From Clostridiales bacterium (GTDB lineage: Bacteria > Bacillota > Clostridia > Saccharofermentanales > Saccharofermentanaceae): a stretch of DNA of 64,000 bases. The translations under genes were made by a program, and so were the position numbers. A model generated the notes under the pieces. It was not told the origin of the DNA, ran no database searches, and was given only the letters and a program-made list of their open reading frames with translations. This document shows positions 1 to 8,110 of this stretch, piece by piece. The DNA lies in contig JAFWPB010000007.1 of assembly GCA_017545245.1 (NCBI GenBank), positions 1-64,000 on the forward strand, given 5' to 3'. Positions within the stretch are counted from its first letter, which is position 1, and the number at the start of each line of letters is the position of its first letter.

Positions 1-1053
1 AACGGCAACGTAAAGCACATCTGCGGCGCTTTCCCGTCTGCTTGCGGTAAGACCAACCTGGCAATGCTCGTTCCGACCATCCCGGGCTGGAAAGTACAGA
101 CACTCGGCGACGATATCGCATGGATGAAGTTCGGCGCTGACGGACGTCTCCACGCTCTCAATCCGGAAGCTGGTTTCTTCGGCGTTGCTCCGGGAACATC
201 CATGGAGTCCAACCCGAACGCTATGCTCTCCTGCAGAGAGAATACTATCTTCACAAACTGCGCTCTCACAGACGATGGCGACATCTGGTGGGAAGGCATC
301 GGCTACGATGCTCCGGCACACCTCATCGACTGGCAGGGCAAGGACTGGACACCGGATTCTACAGAAGTTGCTGCTCATAAGAACGCTCGTTTCACAGCTC
401 CAGCTAAGCAGTGCCCGGTTATCGCTCCGGATTGGGAAGATCCGAACGGTGTTGCTGTTGACGCGATCCTCGTTGGCGGCCGTCGTAAGACAACTATCCC
501 GCTCGTTCACCAGAGCTTCAACTGGAACCACGGTATCTTCATGGGTGCCATCATGGGTTCTGAGATCACCGCTGCTGTTATCTCCGATAAGGTAGGACAG
601 GTTCGTCGTGATCCGTTCGCTATGCTCCCGTTCATCGGCTATCATGTAGGCGATTATCTCCAGCACTGGCTCGATATCGGCAAGGCTACAGATGCTGATA
701 AGCTCCCGAAGATCTTCTATGTTAACTGGTTCAGAAAGTCCGAAGACGGCAAGTGGCTGTGGCCGGGCTACGGCGATAACAGCCGTGTCCTGAAGTGGAT
801 TGTTGAGCGTTGCTCCGGCGAAGGCAAGGCAGTCGAGACTCCGATCGGATACCTCCCGACAGTTGATGCTATCGACAGAACCGGTCTGGACAGCGTGACA
901 GACGAAGATATGGCTGAGCTCCTCACCGTCAACAAGGACGAGTGGAAGGCAGAAGCAAAGTCCATCCGTGCACACTTCGAGTCCTATGGTCCGAAGATGC
1001 CGAAGGAACTGTTCGCAGAACTCGATGCTCTCGAGGCTCGCCTGAACGCTTAA
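1..1053 (+). CDS. pckG: Phosphoenolpyruvate carboxykinase (GTP), C-terminal part
   Basis: The gene is open at the left window edge; the reading frame runs from base 1 to the TAA at 1053, giving about 350 residues of an enzyme usually near 600. It interconverts oxaloacetate and phosphoenolpyruvate using GTP/GDP in the cytoplasm. The PEPCK-specific nucleotide loop FPSACGKTN lies at the very start of the visible part, followed by GDDIAW (metal/nucleotide site) and the typical [13 protein letters not shown] stretch. These motifs identify the GTP-dependent family rather than the ATP-dependent PckA more common in Clostridia. Codon use is strongly biased (many CTC, GGC, CCG codons), as for a highly expressed gene. 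A strong terminator follows 20 bases after the stop. Confidence 0.97.
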   Translation, partial: NGNVKHICGAFPSACGKTNLAMLVPTIPGWKVQTLGDDIAWMKFGADGRLHALNPEAGFFGVAPGTSMESNPNAMLSCRENTIFTNCALTDDGDIWWEGIGYDAPAHLIDWQGKDWTPDSTEVAAHKNARFTAPAKQCPVIAPDWEDPNGVAVDAILVGGRRKTTIPLVHQSFNWNHGIFMGAIMGSEITAAVISDKVGQVRRDPFAMLPFIGYHVGDYLQHWLDIGKATDADKLPKIFYVNWFRKSEDGKWLWPGYGDNSRVLKWIVERCSGEGKAVETPIGYLPTVDAIDRTGLDSVTDEDMAELLTVNKDEWKAEAKSIRAHFESYGPKMPKELFAELDALEARLNA

Positions 1054-1073
1054 TCTTGAAGGTTATATAAACG

Positions 1074-1105
1074 AAGAGCCGGTCTGATTTCAGACCGGCT
1101 CTTTT
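1074..1105 (+). terminator. Rho-independent terminator of pckG
   Basis: Perfect inverted repeat AAGAGCCGGTCTG / CAGACCGGCTCTT with a short loop, followed by TTTT. It sits 20 bases after the pckG stop and before a convergent gene, so it may serve both strands. Confidence 0.9.
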
Positions 1106-1134
1106 GATTTAGAAATAATAAATCAAGTACTTCG

Positions 1135-1839
1135 TTACTTAACGATCGTCCATGTTCCATCAGAGAGTACGACATGAATCTTCCTGACAGAAGGAGCGAC
1201 CCCTTCAATTTTTTCATCGACTGTGATCTGCACATCCATCGACTGTGTGCCCACGTTGGAAAAATCGACCTGGATCGTTCCCTTCTCCTCATCTGAAAAT
1301 TCCGGAGTTACGGTTATCTGTGCGCCGATCCAGTTCTCTTTCAGTATATATTCGATCGCACGCTTTTCACTTTCGCTCAAGAAAGGCTCACCGGAAAAAA
1401 GGATATCCCAGTGTTTCTTGTCTTCCGGCTTGGTGGAAGGGAACATGCCCGAAATCTGTGTGATCAGAAAATCCACATTGTTCGATCTGGAACCCTCGAT
1501 TTTAATCCCGCTGATACCGGAGAACTGTAGCGGATAGGTCTCAATAATATACCCATCGTAGGAAACGTTGATGATCTGCCCGGTCTTCAGGCTCGCCGAA
1601 GAGATCTGCTGTCCGTCCTGATCGAAGATCGGCTGTCCGGCGGAGGTAAAGATATACATCTTAAGACTCTCTTTTGTCGGTTCTGTCGCATAATAGGTTT
1701 GTCCCCGCTTGTAAATGATCTCAAGCAGGCAGTCGGCTTTTGTTGTCGGTTTTTTGGAATAAATCGTCTTCTGACAAGAGGACGAAAATAGAAGAATAGC
1801 TAGGATCAACAATACGCTGAGTCGTACTTTATGTCTCAT
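1135..1839 (-). CDS. Predicted lipoprotein of unknown function
   Basis: A 234-residue protein with a lipoprotein signal peptide: a basic start MRHKVR, a hydrophobic stretch LSVLLILAILL and a lipobox ending FSSSC at about residue 22, so the mature protein is probably membrane-anchored on the outer face. I chose the ATG at 1839 because an AAGGAGG ribosome site lies 8 bases upstream; a longer frame to 1866 has no such site. The rest is hydrophilic, with predicted beta-rich character, and I recognise no family. It is convergent with pckG and stands alone. The expected function is envelope-associated but otherwise unknown. Confidence 0.75.
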   Translation of the reverse strand: MRHKVRLSVLLILAILLFSSSCQKTIYSKKPTTKADCLLEIIYKRGQTYYATEPTKESLKMYIFTSAGQPIFDQDGQQISSASLKTGQIINVSYDGYIIETYPLQFSGISGIKIEGSRSNNVDFLITQISGMFPSTKPEDKKHWDILFSGEPFLSESEKRAIEYILKENWIGAQITVTPEFSDEEKGTIQVDFSNVGTQSMDVQITVDEKIEGVAPSVRKIHVVLSDGTWTIVK

Positions 1840-1962
1840 CCTGCAAACCTCCTTACCCAAACCCAAGGCAATTTTACGTCATCATATAAAGTGTACCCTT
1901 TACTTATTTCGAAACTGTTAATTTCATGTATATATTAGTTTAAAGAACAGCTCTGGATGAGT

Positions 1963-1991
1963 TTGACAGAATCCTTGTTTCGTGGCACAAT
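1963..1991 (+). promoter_or_regulatory. Vegetative promoter of the tRNA-Gly gene
   Basis: TTGACA at 1963-1968, 17-base spacer, CACAAT at 1986-1991, about 35 bases before the tRNA. The -35 is a perfect consensus. Confidence 0.75.
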
Positions 1992-2025
1992 CCGTATGTA
2001 GCTAATCGGAAGAATGCCGATATAT

Positions 2026-2099
2026 GCGGGTATAGTTCATCGGTAGAACGTCAGCTTCCCAAGCTGAACAGGAGGGTTCGACTCCCTTTATCCGCTCCA
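2026..2099 (+). tRNA. tRNA-Gly (anticodon CCC), CCA encoded
   Basis: The acceptor stem GCGGGTA pairs with TATCCGC; discriminator T is followed by an encoded CCA. The anticodon stem TCAGC/GCTGA closes the 7-base loop TTCCCAA, giving anticodon CCC, which reads GGG glycine codons. The T arm GGAGG-GTTCGAC-TCCC is present. A terminator hairpin follows directly. Confidence 0.95.
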
Positions 2100-2104
2100 G
2101 AAAC

Positions 2105-2140
2105 GAAAAACCATGCCAGATCGATGCGCATGGTTTTTCT
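2105..2140 (+). terminator. Terminator after tRNA-Gly
   Basis: Inverted repeat AAAAACCATG / CATGGTTTTT (2106-2115 and 2129-2138) followed by a T-rich run. Confidence 0.8.
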
Positions 2141-2185
2141 TTTTCTCCCGTTACGTTTTCATAGGTCCTGTTTCTCTCTTTCTTC

Positions 2186-2214
2186 TTGACTTTTTGCCCC
2201 ATAGATGGCAAACT
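2186..2214 (+). promoter_or_regulatory. Possible promoter of tRNA-Thr
   Basis: TTGACT at 2186-2191, 17 bases, then CAAACT at 2209-2214. The -35 is good and the -10 is poor. A separate promoter is expected because a terminator separates the two tRNAs. Confidence 0.4.
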
Positions 2215-2247
2215 GTATTTCGTGTTCGAAAGCACACACTGGAATCT

Positions 2248-2323
2248 GCCTTTATAGCTCAGTAGGTAGAGCGCATCCATGGTAAGGATGAGGTCACCAG
2301 TTCGATCCTGGTTAAAGGCTCCA
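2248..2323 (+). tRNA. tRNA-Thr (anticodon GGT), CCA encoded
   Basis: The acceptor GCCTTTA pairs with TAAAGGC, with discriminator T and an encoded CCA. The anticodon stem CATCC/GGATG closes the loop ATGGTAA, giving anticodon GGT (Thr ACC/ACU). The D arm AGCTCAGTAGGTAGAGC and the T arm with GTTCGATC are normal. Confidence 0.95.
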
Positions 2324-2345
2324 AAGAGCGAGAATTTCTCGGTGT

Positions 2346-2370
2346 AAAGCCCATATTTATGGGCTTTTTT
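2346..2370 (+). terminator. Terminator after tRNA-Thr
   Basis: AAAGCCCAT / ATGGGCTTT inverted repeat followed by TTTTTT. Confidence 0.85.
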
Positions 2371-2427
2371 CTTTGTCTTTGGTTGTGATAAAATGAATTC
2401 ACTAAGGAATAAAGAGAGGATAAACTT

Positions 2428-2898
2428 ATGAAGATCTGTCCAAAATGCAATGCACAGAATGCCAATAATGCTCCTGTATGCAAGAGTTGCGGTTCGAACT
2501 TAAATGAAGCAGTGGTTACCGATAAACTTGCCGAATATGACGACTCAAGACCGTACCACATTCTTCCTGCTTTTCTTCTCTCACTGGCAGCAGTTTTCAT
2601 CGGCGGACTGAAGCTGCTCCTGTCACTGGATCCTGAGCAGGATGGATACAAGCTTTCCAACTACTATCTCTATTTCATCGCTGTAGGTTTGTCTTTAGTC
2701 ATGACGATCGTTGCTGCGATCCTGCTTCGTGGACTTTTGAAGAAAAAACCGGTACCTATGGCCGGTATTCTTACACTGATGCTGGTCATTGCAAGTTTTG
2801 CGATCCTGGCTTTCGATATCGCTACCCTCAAGGGTTATATCGATGACTTCAATCACCTTTCTAAAGTCGGACTGTTTCCGCTCTTGAAGGGATTCTGA
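2428..2898 (+). CDS. Zinc-ribbon membrane protein
   Basis: A 156-residue protein with an N-terminal zinc ribbon (CPKC at residues 4-7, CKSC at 18-21) and three hydrophobic segments (about 46-66, 80-104 and 114-134). The topology suggests a cytoplasmic zinc ribbon in front of a small membrane domain. The function is unknown; such proteins are common in Clostridia and are usually annotated only as zinc-ribbon domain proteins. The start has GAGAGGA 8 bases upstream. The exchanger gene follows 9 bases after the stop, so the two are probably co-transcribed. At least four other zinc-ribbon proteins are encoded in this window. Confidence 0.8.
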   Translation: MKICPKCNAQNANNAPVCKSCGSNLNEAVVTDKLAEYDDSRPYHILPAFLLSLAAVFIGGLKLLLSLDPEQDGYKLSNYYLYFIAVGLSLVMTIVAAILLRGLLKKKPVPMAGILTLMLVIASFAILAFDIATLKGYIDDFNHLSKVGLFPLLKGF

Positions 2899-2907
2899 TC
2901 ACGATCT

Positions 2908-3891
2908 ATGACCATCTTTCTAAACATTTTGATACTGATCGTCGGATTTGCCATTCTTGTTAAGGGTGCCGATGTATTTGTTGACGGAAGTGCTTCCCTG
3001 GCACGCATTTTTAAAGTTTCCGGATTGATCATCGGACTGACGATCGTGGCACTCGGAACAAGTGCCCCGGAACTGGCAGTCAGTACCACGGCAGCGCTTT
3101 CCGGCTCAAATGAGATCGCACTTAGTAATGTCATCGGATCGAATCTTTTCAATCTTCTGATGGTGCTTGGCATATGTGCCGTCATCAGTCCTGTCCCTAC
3201 AAGCAAAGACATCGTCAAGCGAGATTATCCGATCTCGCTCTTTGCGACGCTGCTCGTATTCTTTCTCGCCAGCGGGCTGAAGTTCTTTACAAGCGGAAAT
3301 CCTTTCCAGCTCGATATGGCTTCGGAAGCGGGTACTTTCGGACGTGTTGGAGGCATAATCCTTCTGGTCTTTTTTGTCACCTATATTGTGCTTCTGATCG
3401 TGGAAGCGAAGAAGCATCCGTCCGAAGAGGAAAAAATCGAAGAAAGAAGTCTTGCTAAATGCATCCTGTTCATCCTGATTGGTCTTGCAATGGTCATCGC
3501 CGGCGGACAGGCCGTCGTATACAGTGCGAAAGCCATCGCACGTGACGCGGGCATGTCGGAGACACTCATCGGCCTCACGGTCGTTGCTTTTGGTACTTCG
3601 CTTCCAGAACTGGTCACCTCGATCGTGGCTGCAAGAAAGAATGAAACCGAGCTTGCCGTCGGCAATGTCATCGGTTCCAACATCTTTAATCTTCTGTTTA
3701 TTTTAGGCGTGTCCACCACGATCCATCCGATTGGGGTTAATTACGCCTCGCTTTTCGACCTGGTCGTTCTCTTCCTCGTCAGCATTCTGACGTTCCTGTT
3801 CCTTTTCAGGAAGAGAAAGCTCACGCGTATTGAGGGTATTGTGATGATCCTTCTTTACTGCGCACAGGTTGCTTTTGCCATCGTCCGCTGA
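2908..3891 (+). CDS. CaxA/YrbG-type calcium/sodium antiporter
   Basis: A 327-residue inner-membrane exchanger of the Ca2+:cation antiporter superfamily, with two homologous halves of about five helices. The signature alpha repeats are visible as GTSAPELAVS with SNVIGSNLFN in the first half and GTSLPELVTS with GNVIGSNIFN in the second; these acidic residues form the ion site. A hydrophilic loop (KKHPSEEEKIEE) separates the halves. The family extrudes Ca2+ in exchange for Na+, sometimes with K+. Exact ion specificity cannot be read from sequence. The length matches the bacterial family. It is translated just downstream of the zinc-ribbon membrane protein. Confidence 0.92.
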   Translation: MTIFLNILILIVGFAILVKGADVFVDGSASLARIFKVSGLIIGLTIVALGTSAPELAVSTTAALSGSNEIALSNVIGSNLFNLLMVLGICAVISPVPTSKDIVKRDYPISLFATLLVFFLASGLKFFTSGNPFQLDMASEAGTFGRVGGIILLVFFVTYIVLLIVEAKKHPSEEEKIEERSLAKCILFILIGLAMVIAGGQAVVYSAKAIARDAGMSETLIGLTVVAFGTSLPELVTSIVAARKNETELAVGNVIGSNIFNLLFILGVSTTIHPIGVNYASLFDLVVLFLVSILTFLFLFRKRKLTRIEGIVMILLYCAQVAFAIVR

Positions 3892-4000
3892 GCGGCGATG
3901 CCTTCCTCAAGCACCCGCACCCGCACCCACGCACCGGCTAAAGTGCTTTTCGCGATCCTGTCATCAGACTTTTTCAAAATGACCGAAGCCGTTCTTCTTG

Positions 4001-4009
4001 TGCTAGAAT
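4001..4009 (+). promoter_or_regulatory. Extended -10 promoter of the sirtuin gene
   Basis: TGCTAGAAT at 4001-4009 is an extended -10 with no clear -35, 35 bases before the sir2 start. The 150-base gap before it (3892-4043) also holds a short CCCGCA-rich run and one copy of the AAGTGCTTTT word at 3941-3950. Confidence 0.5.
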
Positions 4010-4043
4010 AAGTTTAGGCAAACATCAACAGGAGGACGGGCAT

Positions 4044-4787
4044 ATGGAATCATTTGATGAAAGAATTGAAAAACTCCAGAAGATCCTCGACGAAGCAAAG
4101 TCCGTGGTCTTTTTCGGCGGAGCCGGTGTCTCTACAGAGAGTGGCATTCCGGACTTTCGAAGCAAAGACGGGCTTTATAACCAGCATGACGTGCAGTTCG
4201 ACAAATATCCTCCGGAATATCTCCTGAGCCATAGTTGTCTCTATGACCAGCCGAAGGTATTCTTCGAGTACTACCGGCAGAAGATGGATTGCCGCGGAAT
4301 CGAGCCGAACGTCACGCACAAGAAACTGGCAGAAATGGAAAAGAGCGGTAAGCTCACCGCCGTGATCACGCAAAATATCGACGGCCTGCACCAGAAAGCC
4401 GGAAGCAAGAAGGTCTTTGAAGTACACGGTACAACGCAGCGTGTCTATTGTGACAAATGCGGAAAAGAATTTCCCTACGACATTCTCTTTACTTCCACCG
4501 AGGCGGTGCCGCACTGTCCTTGCGGAGGAATGCTCCGTCCGGACGTCACACTCTACGAAGAAAGCCTTCCGACCGAGGCCTGGGAAGGTGCCATCAATGC
4601 GCTCGCCCATGCAGATGTTTTCATTATCGGCGGCACATCTTTGACCGTATATCCTGCCAACACGCTGACACACTATTTCCGCGGAAAGCACCTGATCATC
4701 ATGAACCGCGACACAACTTCGCAGGACCGCTACGCCGAGATCGTATTCCATGAGAATCTCGGACAGGTATTCGGGAAACTGAAATAA
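4044..4787 (+). CDS. cobB: NAD-dependent protein deacylase, Sir2 family
   Basis: A 247-residue cytoplasmic sirtuin that removes acyl groups from lysine side chains using NAD+. NAD-binding motifs GGAGVSTESGIPDFRS (about residues 25-40) and TQNIDGLHQKAG (about 113-124) are intact; the catalytic histidine is in VHGTT. The structural zinc is held by four cysteines: CDKC at about 138 and CPCG near 158. GGTSLTVYPA closes the Rossmann fold. The length is typical for bacterial enzymes. The start follows GGAGGACGGGCAT. It is convergent with the ABC-F gene across a shared terminator and is a single-gene unit. Confidence 0.95.
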   Translation: MESFDERIEKLQKILDEAKSVVFFGGAGVSTESGIPDFRSKDGLYNQHDVQFDKYPPEYLLSHSCLYDQPKVFFEYYRQKMDCRGIEPNVTHKKLAEMEKSGKLTAVITQNIDGLHQKAGSKKVFEVHGTTQRVYCDKCGKEFPYDILFTSTEAVPHCPCGGMLRPDVTLYEESLPTEAWEGAINALAHADVFIIGGTSLTVYPANTLTHYFRGKHLIIMNRDTTSQDRYAEIVFHENLGQVFGKLK

Positions 4788-4812
4788 TTTCTATTCGGAT
4801 ATCCACAAAAAC

Positions 4813-4853
4813 AAAACGACCGAAGTCCTTTTCCCGGCTCCGGTCGTTTTTTT
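4813..4853. terminator. Bidirectional terminator between sir2 and the ABC-F gene
   Basis: AAAACGACCG at 4813-4822 pairs with CGGTCGTTTT at 4841-4850, flanked by A and T runs on the two sides; it lies between convergent stop codons. Confidence 0.85.
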
Positions 4854-4872
4854 GTCTGAATTCTGAAACGTC

Positions 4873-6468
4873 TTATGCGTTCTCGCGTTTTGCTTCCAGA
4901 TACTCGTCGTAGGTCGTACGCTTGTCGATCAATCCATCTGGTGTGATCTCCATGATGCGGTTGGCAATGGAGTCTACGAACTGATGGTCGTGGGACGTGA
5001 ACAGCAGCGCACCCTTAAAGGCTTTGACGCCTTCGTTCAAGGCCGTGATTGCTTCGAGATCGAGATGGTTCGTCGGATCGTCGAGGATCAGGACATTAGA
5101 ACCGGAGAGCATCATGCGGGAAAGCATGCAGCGCACCTTCTCACCACCGGAGAGGACCTTCGCTTCCTTGAGTGCTTCCTCACCCGAGAAAAGCATACGT
5201 CCGAGGTAACCGCGGATAAATGTCTCATTCTGATCTTTCGAGAACTGGCGCAGCCAGTCGACCAAAGACAGATCGCATCCGTCGAAGAAAGCACTGTTAT
5301 CTTTCGGCAGGTACGACTGGGAAGTCGTGATGCCCCATTTGAACTCGCCCTCGTCCGGCTCCATCTCGCCGGCAAGGATCGCGAATAAAGTCGTGTTCGC
5401 TACTTCGTCTTCTCCGACAAATGCAATGCGGTCATCGCGCTCCATCGTGAAAGTGATATTATCCAGAACTTTACGTCCGTTGATCGTCTTGCTGATTCCC
5501 TTTACAAAGAGACAGTCGTTTCCGATCTCACGATCCATGGCAAAGCTGATGAAAGGATAGCGGCGCGAAGACTTCAGGACTTCCGGAAGCTCGAGATTCT
5601 CGAGAAGCTTCTTTCTGGATGTTGCCTGACGGGACTTACTGGCGTTTGCCGAGAACCGCGCGATGAACTCCTGCAGTTCTTTTCGACGTGCTTCGATCTT
5701 CTTCGTCTGGTCCTTCAACTGACGGAGCGACAGCTGCGTGTATTCGTACCAGAAATCGTAGTTGCCCTGGAACAGCGTCACCTTGGAAAAATCGATATCC
5801 ACTATATGAGTACATACTTTATTTAAGAAGTGACGGTCATGCGAGACGACCAGTACGGTATTCTCGTAATCCATCAGGTAGTTCTCGAGCCAGTTGACCG
5901 TCTCAAGGTCGAGGTGGTTCGTCGGCTCGTCGAGGAGAAGCACGTCCGGATTCCCGAAAAGCGCTTGCGCCAGGAGTACTTTCACCTTCTGACCACCGGT
6001 CAGGTCTGCCATCGGATGCTCATACATATCTTCCGAGAACCCAAGGTATTGCAGGAGCATCTCTGCATTGCTCTCCGCCGACCATCCGTCCAGCTCGGCA
6101 AATTCACCTTCGAGCTCGCCGAGGAGGATGCCGTCCTCATCGTTAAAATCCGTTTTGGAATAGAGGCGTTCCTTTTCCTGCATGATCTCATAGAGGCGCT
6201 TATGTCCCATGATGACCGTCTCGCGGATCGTGTAGGCATCGTATTTAAAGTGGTCCTGCTCGAGAACACTCATGCGCTCGCCCTGGCCCAGTGTGACGAA
6301 ACCTTTGTTGGACTCGACCTCGCCGGACAATATCTTGAGGAACGTCGATTTGCCCGCGCCGTTCGCGCCGATAATACCGTAGCAGTTCCCCTTGGTAAAC
6401 TGTATATTTACGTCTTCAAACAACGTACGCCCGCCAAAACGAAGCGTTACACCCTGTACGTCAAGCAT
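4873..6468 (-). CDS. ABC-F family ATPase (YbiT/YkpA type)
   Basis: A 531-residue soluble protein with two ABC ATPase domains and no membrane domain. Domain 1 has Walker A GANGAGKST (about 34-42), signature LTGGQ and Walker B VLLLDEPTNHLDL. Domain 2 has a degenerate Walker A (GEDEVANTT), signature LSGGE and Walker B VLILDDPTNHLDL. The charged linker between domains (about 250-300) is the ribosomal P-site tRNA interaction region of ABC-F factors. The sequence pattern, including the C-terminal HDHQFVDSIANRI, is closest to the YbiT/YkpA group, which acts in translation rather than drug export. The weak second Walker A is notable but occurs in this group. It stands alone on the minus strand. Confidence 0.92.
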   Translation of the reverse strand: MLDVQGVTLRFGGRTLFEDVNIQFTKGNCYGIIGANGAGKSTFLKILSGEVESNKGFVTLGQGERMSVLEQDHFKYDAYTIRETVIMGHKRLYEIMQEKERLYSKTDFNDEDGILLGELEGEFAELDGWSAESNAEMLLQYLGFSEDMYEHPMADLTGGQKVKVLLAQALFGNPDVLLLDEPTNHLDLETVNWLENYLMDYENTVLVVSHDRHFLNKVCTHIVDIDFSKVTLFQGNYDFWYEYTQLSLRQLKDQTKKIEARRKELQEFIARFSANASKSRQATSRKKLLENLELPEVLKSSRRYPFISFAMDREIGNDCLFVKGISKTINGRKVLDNITFTMERDDRIAFVGEDEVANTTLFAILAGEMEPDEGEFKWGITTSQSYLPKDNSAFFDGCDLSLVDWLRQFSKDQNETFIRGYLGRMLFSGEEALKEAKVLSGGEKVRCMLSRMMLSGSNVLILDDPTNHLDLEAITALNEGVKAFKGALLFTSHDHQFVDSIANRIMEITPDGLIDKRTTYDEYLEAKRENA

Positions 6469-6748
6469 GGTTCTTCTTCCCCTTTTGTCTCTTTCTTTTT
6501 TCTATCTGTTTCACCATTTTCCGATGCCGGAAATAAACGGACAGACGATCTTATATGAATATATCGTCATTTTCAGTTCTTTTTCCAAAGAATGCTGCCG
6601 TGTCATAGTAGCCGAAAGTGCCGAATACGTCAACACTTTCCGCCTTTTTTCCCTTGATGTCTGTTTTGTAACTTGCCTCTTGCTTTTTTCACCTATACTG
6701 AAGACAATAAAAAGAGAGGAGCGGTGGTCTCCAAATCCATCGAGCAAC

Positions 6749-7939
6749 ATGAACGGAAATTATTACTATACTATGCCGGATAACTTTTACACTGAATTCG
6801 ATACTCCAAACGAAAACAGACCTGCTAAGGATACTTCTACTAAAAAGAAAGAGACGAAGAAAAAGGGGGTCGGCTACCGGATGCTGATCTTCTGTCTGGT
6901 CGTATCCATCGTTCTTCTCGCATGTGGCGGAACCGCTTATTTCTTACATAGAAAAGGCGTAATTGACTTGCAGAATCCGTTCTCTTCTTCCTCATCGTCC
7001 TCCAGGAAGGAAAGAACGAAGATTTCGAATAATGGCAATGTGAAGGCTCTCACTCCTGGCGGGGAAATGACTGTTCCCGTTCAGGGAGACCTCACAGGCT
7101 ACACAGTCATCCTGGACCCGGGCCATGGCGGCCGGGACACAGGCTGTGTATTCCCCTTTAACAATCCAAAATACGATGAGTGCGACTTCAATCTTAAGAT
7201 TGCGAAGCAGGTCAAAGAAGAGCTTCAGTCGCGCGGCGCAGTCGTTTATATGACACGTACCGATAACGAATGGGTATCCCTCTATAACCGTATCGCCCAG
7301 ACCCATCTGATCTGCATGGACATTGCCAAGGAACAGGGTGTACTTCCTTTCTCTTCCGAGCGCGAGGCAGAGCTGCGCATGCTCCTTCAGGAGTCGATCG
7401 ACATCAACGAAGATTCCGTCGCTTCCGGCGGCATGGGCATCATGGTCGGATCCGGCGTCGGCGAGGATCTCCAGGAACTCATGGAGATGGAATACAAACT
7501 CGAGAAAGTTCTTTTCCTGTCGATCCATCTGAACTCCAGCGAATCCAGAACACTGCACGGCACCCAGATCTATTATGTAACCGATGACTCCATTATCGAA
7601 AGCGAACATAATCAGATGCGCACCAACTCTGAATTCCAGCGCTCCGATTTCCCGATCCGTGACGAGTATTATGGAAGAAATTCTGACAAGAACTATGCTC
7701 TTTCCGAGTGCCTGTATAACTGCATCGTAAATGAGATTCCGCAGTTTGAGACGAATGCACATCCGATCCTCGCAGATAACTATGCCGTACTCCGTGAGCA
7801 CGGTCTGACAGGCGCTTTGGTCGAGGTAGCTTTCCTTTCTGACGACAATGACAGAGAGCGTCTTCTCAAGGATGGAACCAACGCTTCCGTTGCAAAAGGC
7901 ATCGCAGATGCGATCGAAATCTATTCGGCGCAACAATAA
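6749..7939 (+). CDS. N-acetylmuramoyl-L-alanine amidase (Amidase_3), membrane-anchored, copy 1
   Basis: About 396 residues. A basic cytoplasmic segment, one membrane helix (MLIFCLVVSIVLLACGG) and a serine-rich linker precede a zinc amidase domain that cuts the bond between muramic acid and L-alanine in peptidoglycan. Zinc-ligand motifs are ILDPGHGG, the acidic DECDFNL and SIHLN; the C-terminal catalytic glutamate is in VEVAFLS. A long insertion with the phrase LICMDIAKEQG separates the second and third ligands and is shared with the next gene. The start is uncertain: AGAGAGGAG lies 27 bases before this ATG, an unusual distance, and no better in-frame start is visible. The 280 bases upstream contain TATACT at about 6693. 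Confidence 0.85.
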   Translation: MNGNYYYTMPDNFYTEFDTPNENRPAKDTSTKKKETKKKGVGYRMLIFCLVVSIVLLACGGTAYFLHRKGVIDLQNPFSSSSSSSRKERTKISNNGNVKALTPGGEMTVPVQGDLTGYTVILDPGHGGRDTGCVFPFNNPKYDECDFNLKIAKQVKEELQSRGAVVYMTRTDNEWVSLYNRIAQTHLICMDIAKEQGVLPFSSEREAELRMLLQESIDINEDSVASGGMGIMVGSGVGEDLQELMEMEYKLEKVLFLSIHLNSSESRTLHGTQIYYVTDDSIIESEHNQMRTNSEFQRSDFPIRDEYYGRNSDKNYALSECLYNCIVNEIPQFETNAHPILADNYAVLREHGLTGALVEVAFLSDDNDRERLLKDGTNASVAKGIADAIEIYSAQQ

Positions 7940-8054
7940 CGCGAAAAAACTATCGAAAATTCGTCAAAATCACTAGAACCCTTTCGAAGTGCTGAAAAAT
8001 AAGCCTTTCCACATTCTGTTAACACTTAATTTGCAAAAAATATCAAATTTGTAA

Positions 8055-8082
8055 TTTACAACTGGCGAGAAAAGTTTATACT
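8055..8082 (+). promoter_or_regulatory. Promoter of the second amidase gene
   Basis: TTTACA at 8055-8060, 16 bases, then TATACT at 8077-8082, within a strongly AT-rich gap (7940-8110) between the two amidase genes. Confidence 0.6.
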
Positions 8083-8110
8083 ATAGATGCACATTAAAGA
8101 GAGGAACGAT

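Noticed and set aside
3901-3940. CCCGCA-rich short repeat as a possible CRISPR or regulatory repeat
   Set aside because: Only three imperfect six-base units without spacers; low-complexity noise.
6392-6748. N-terminal extension of the first amidase
   Set aside because: The 119 extra codons overlap the opposite ABC-F gene and precede the likely ribosome site; the membrane-anchor layout of the paralogue supports a later start.
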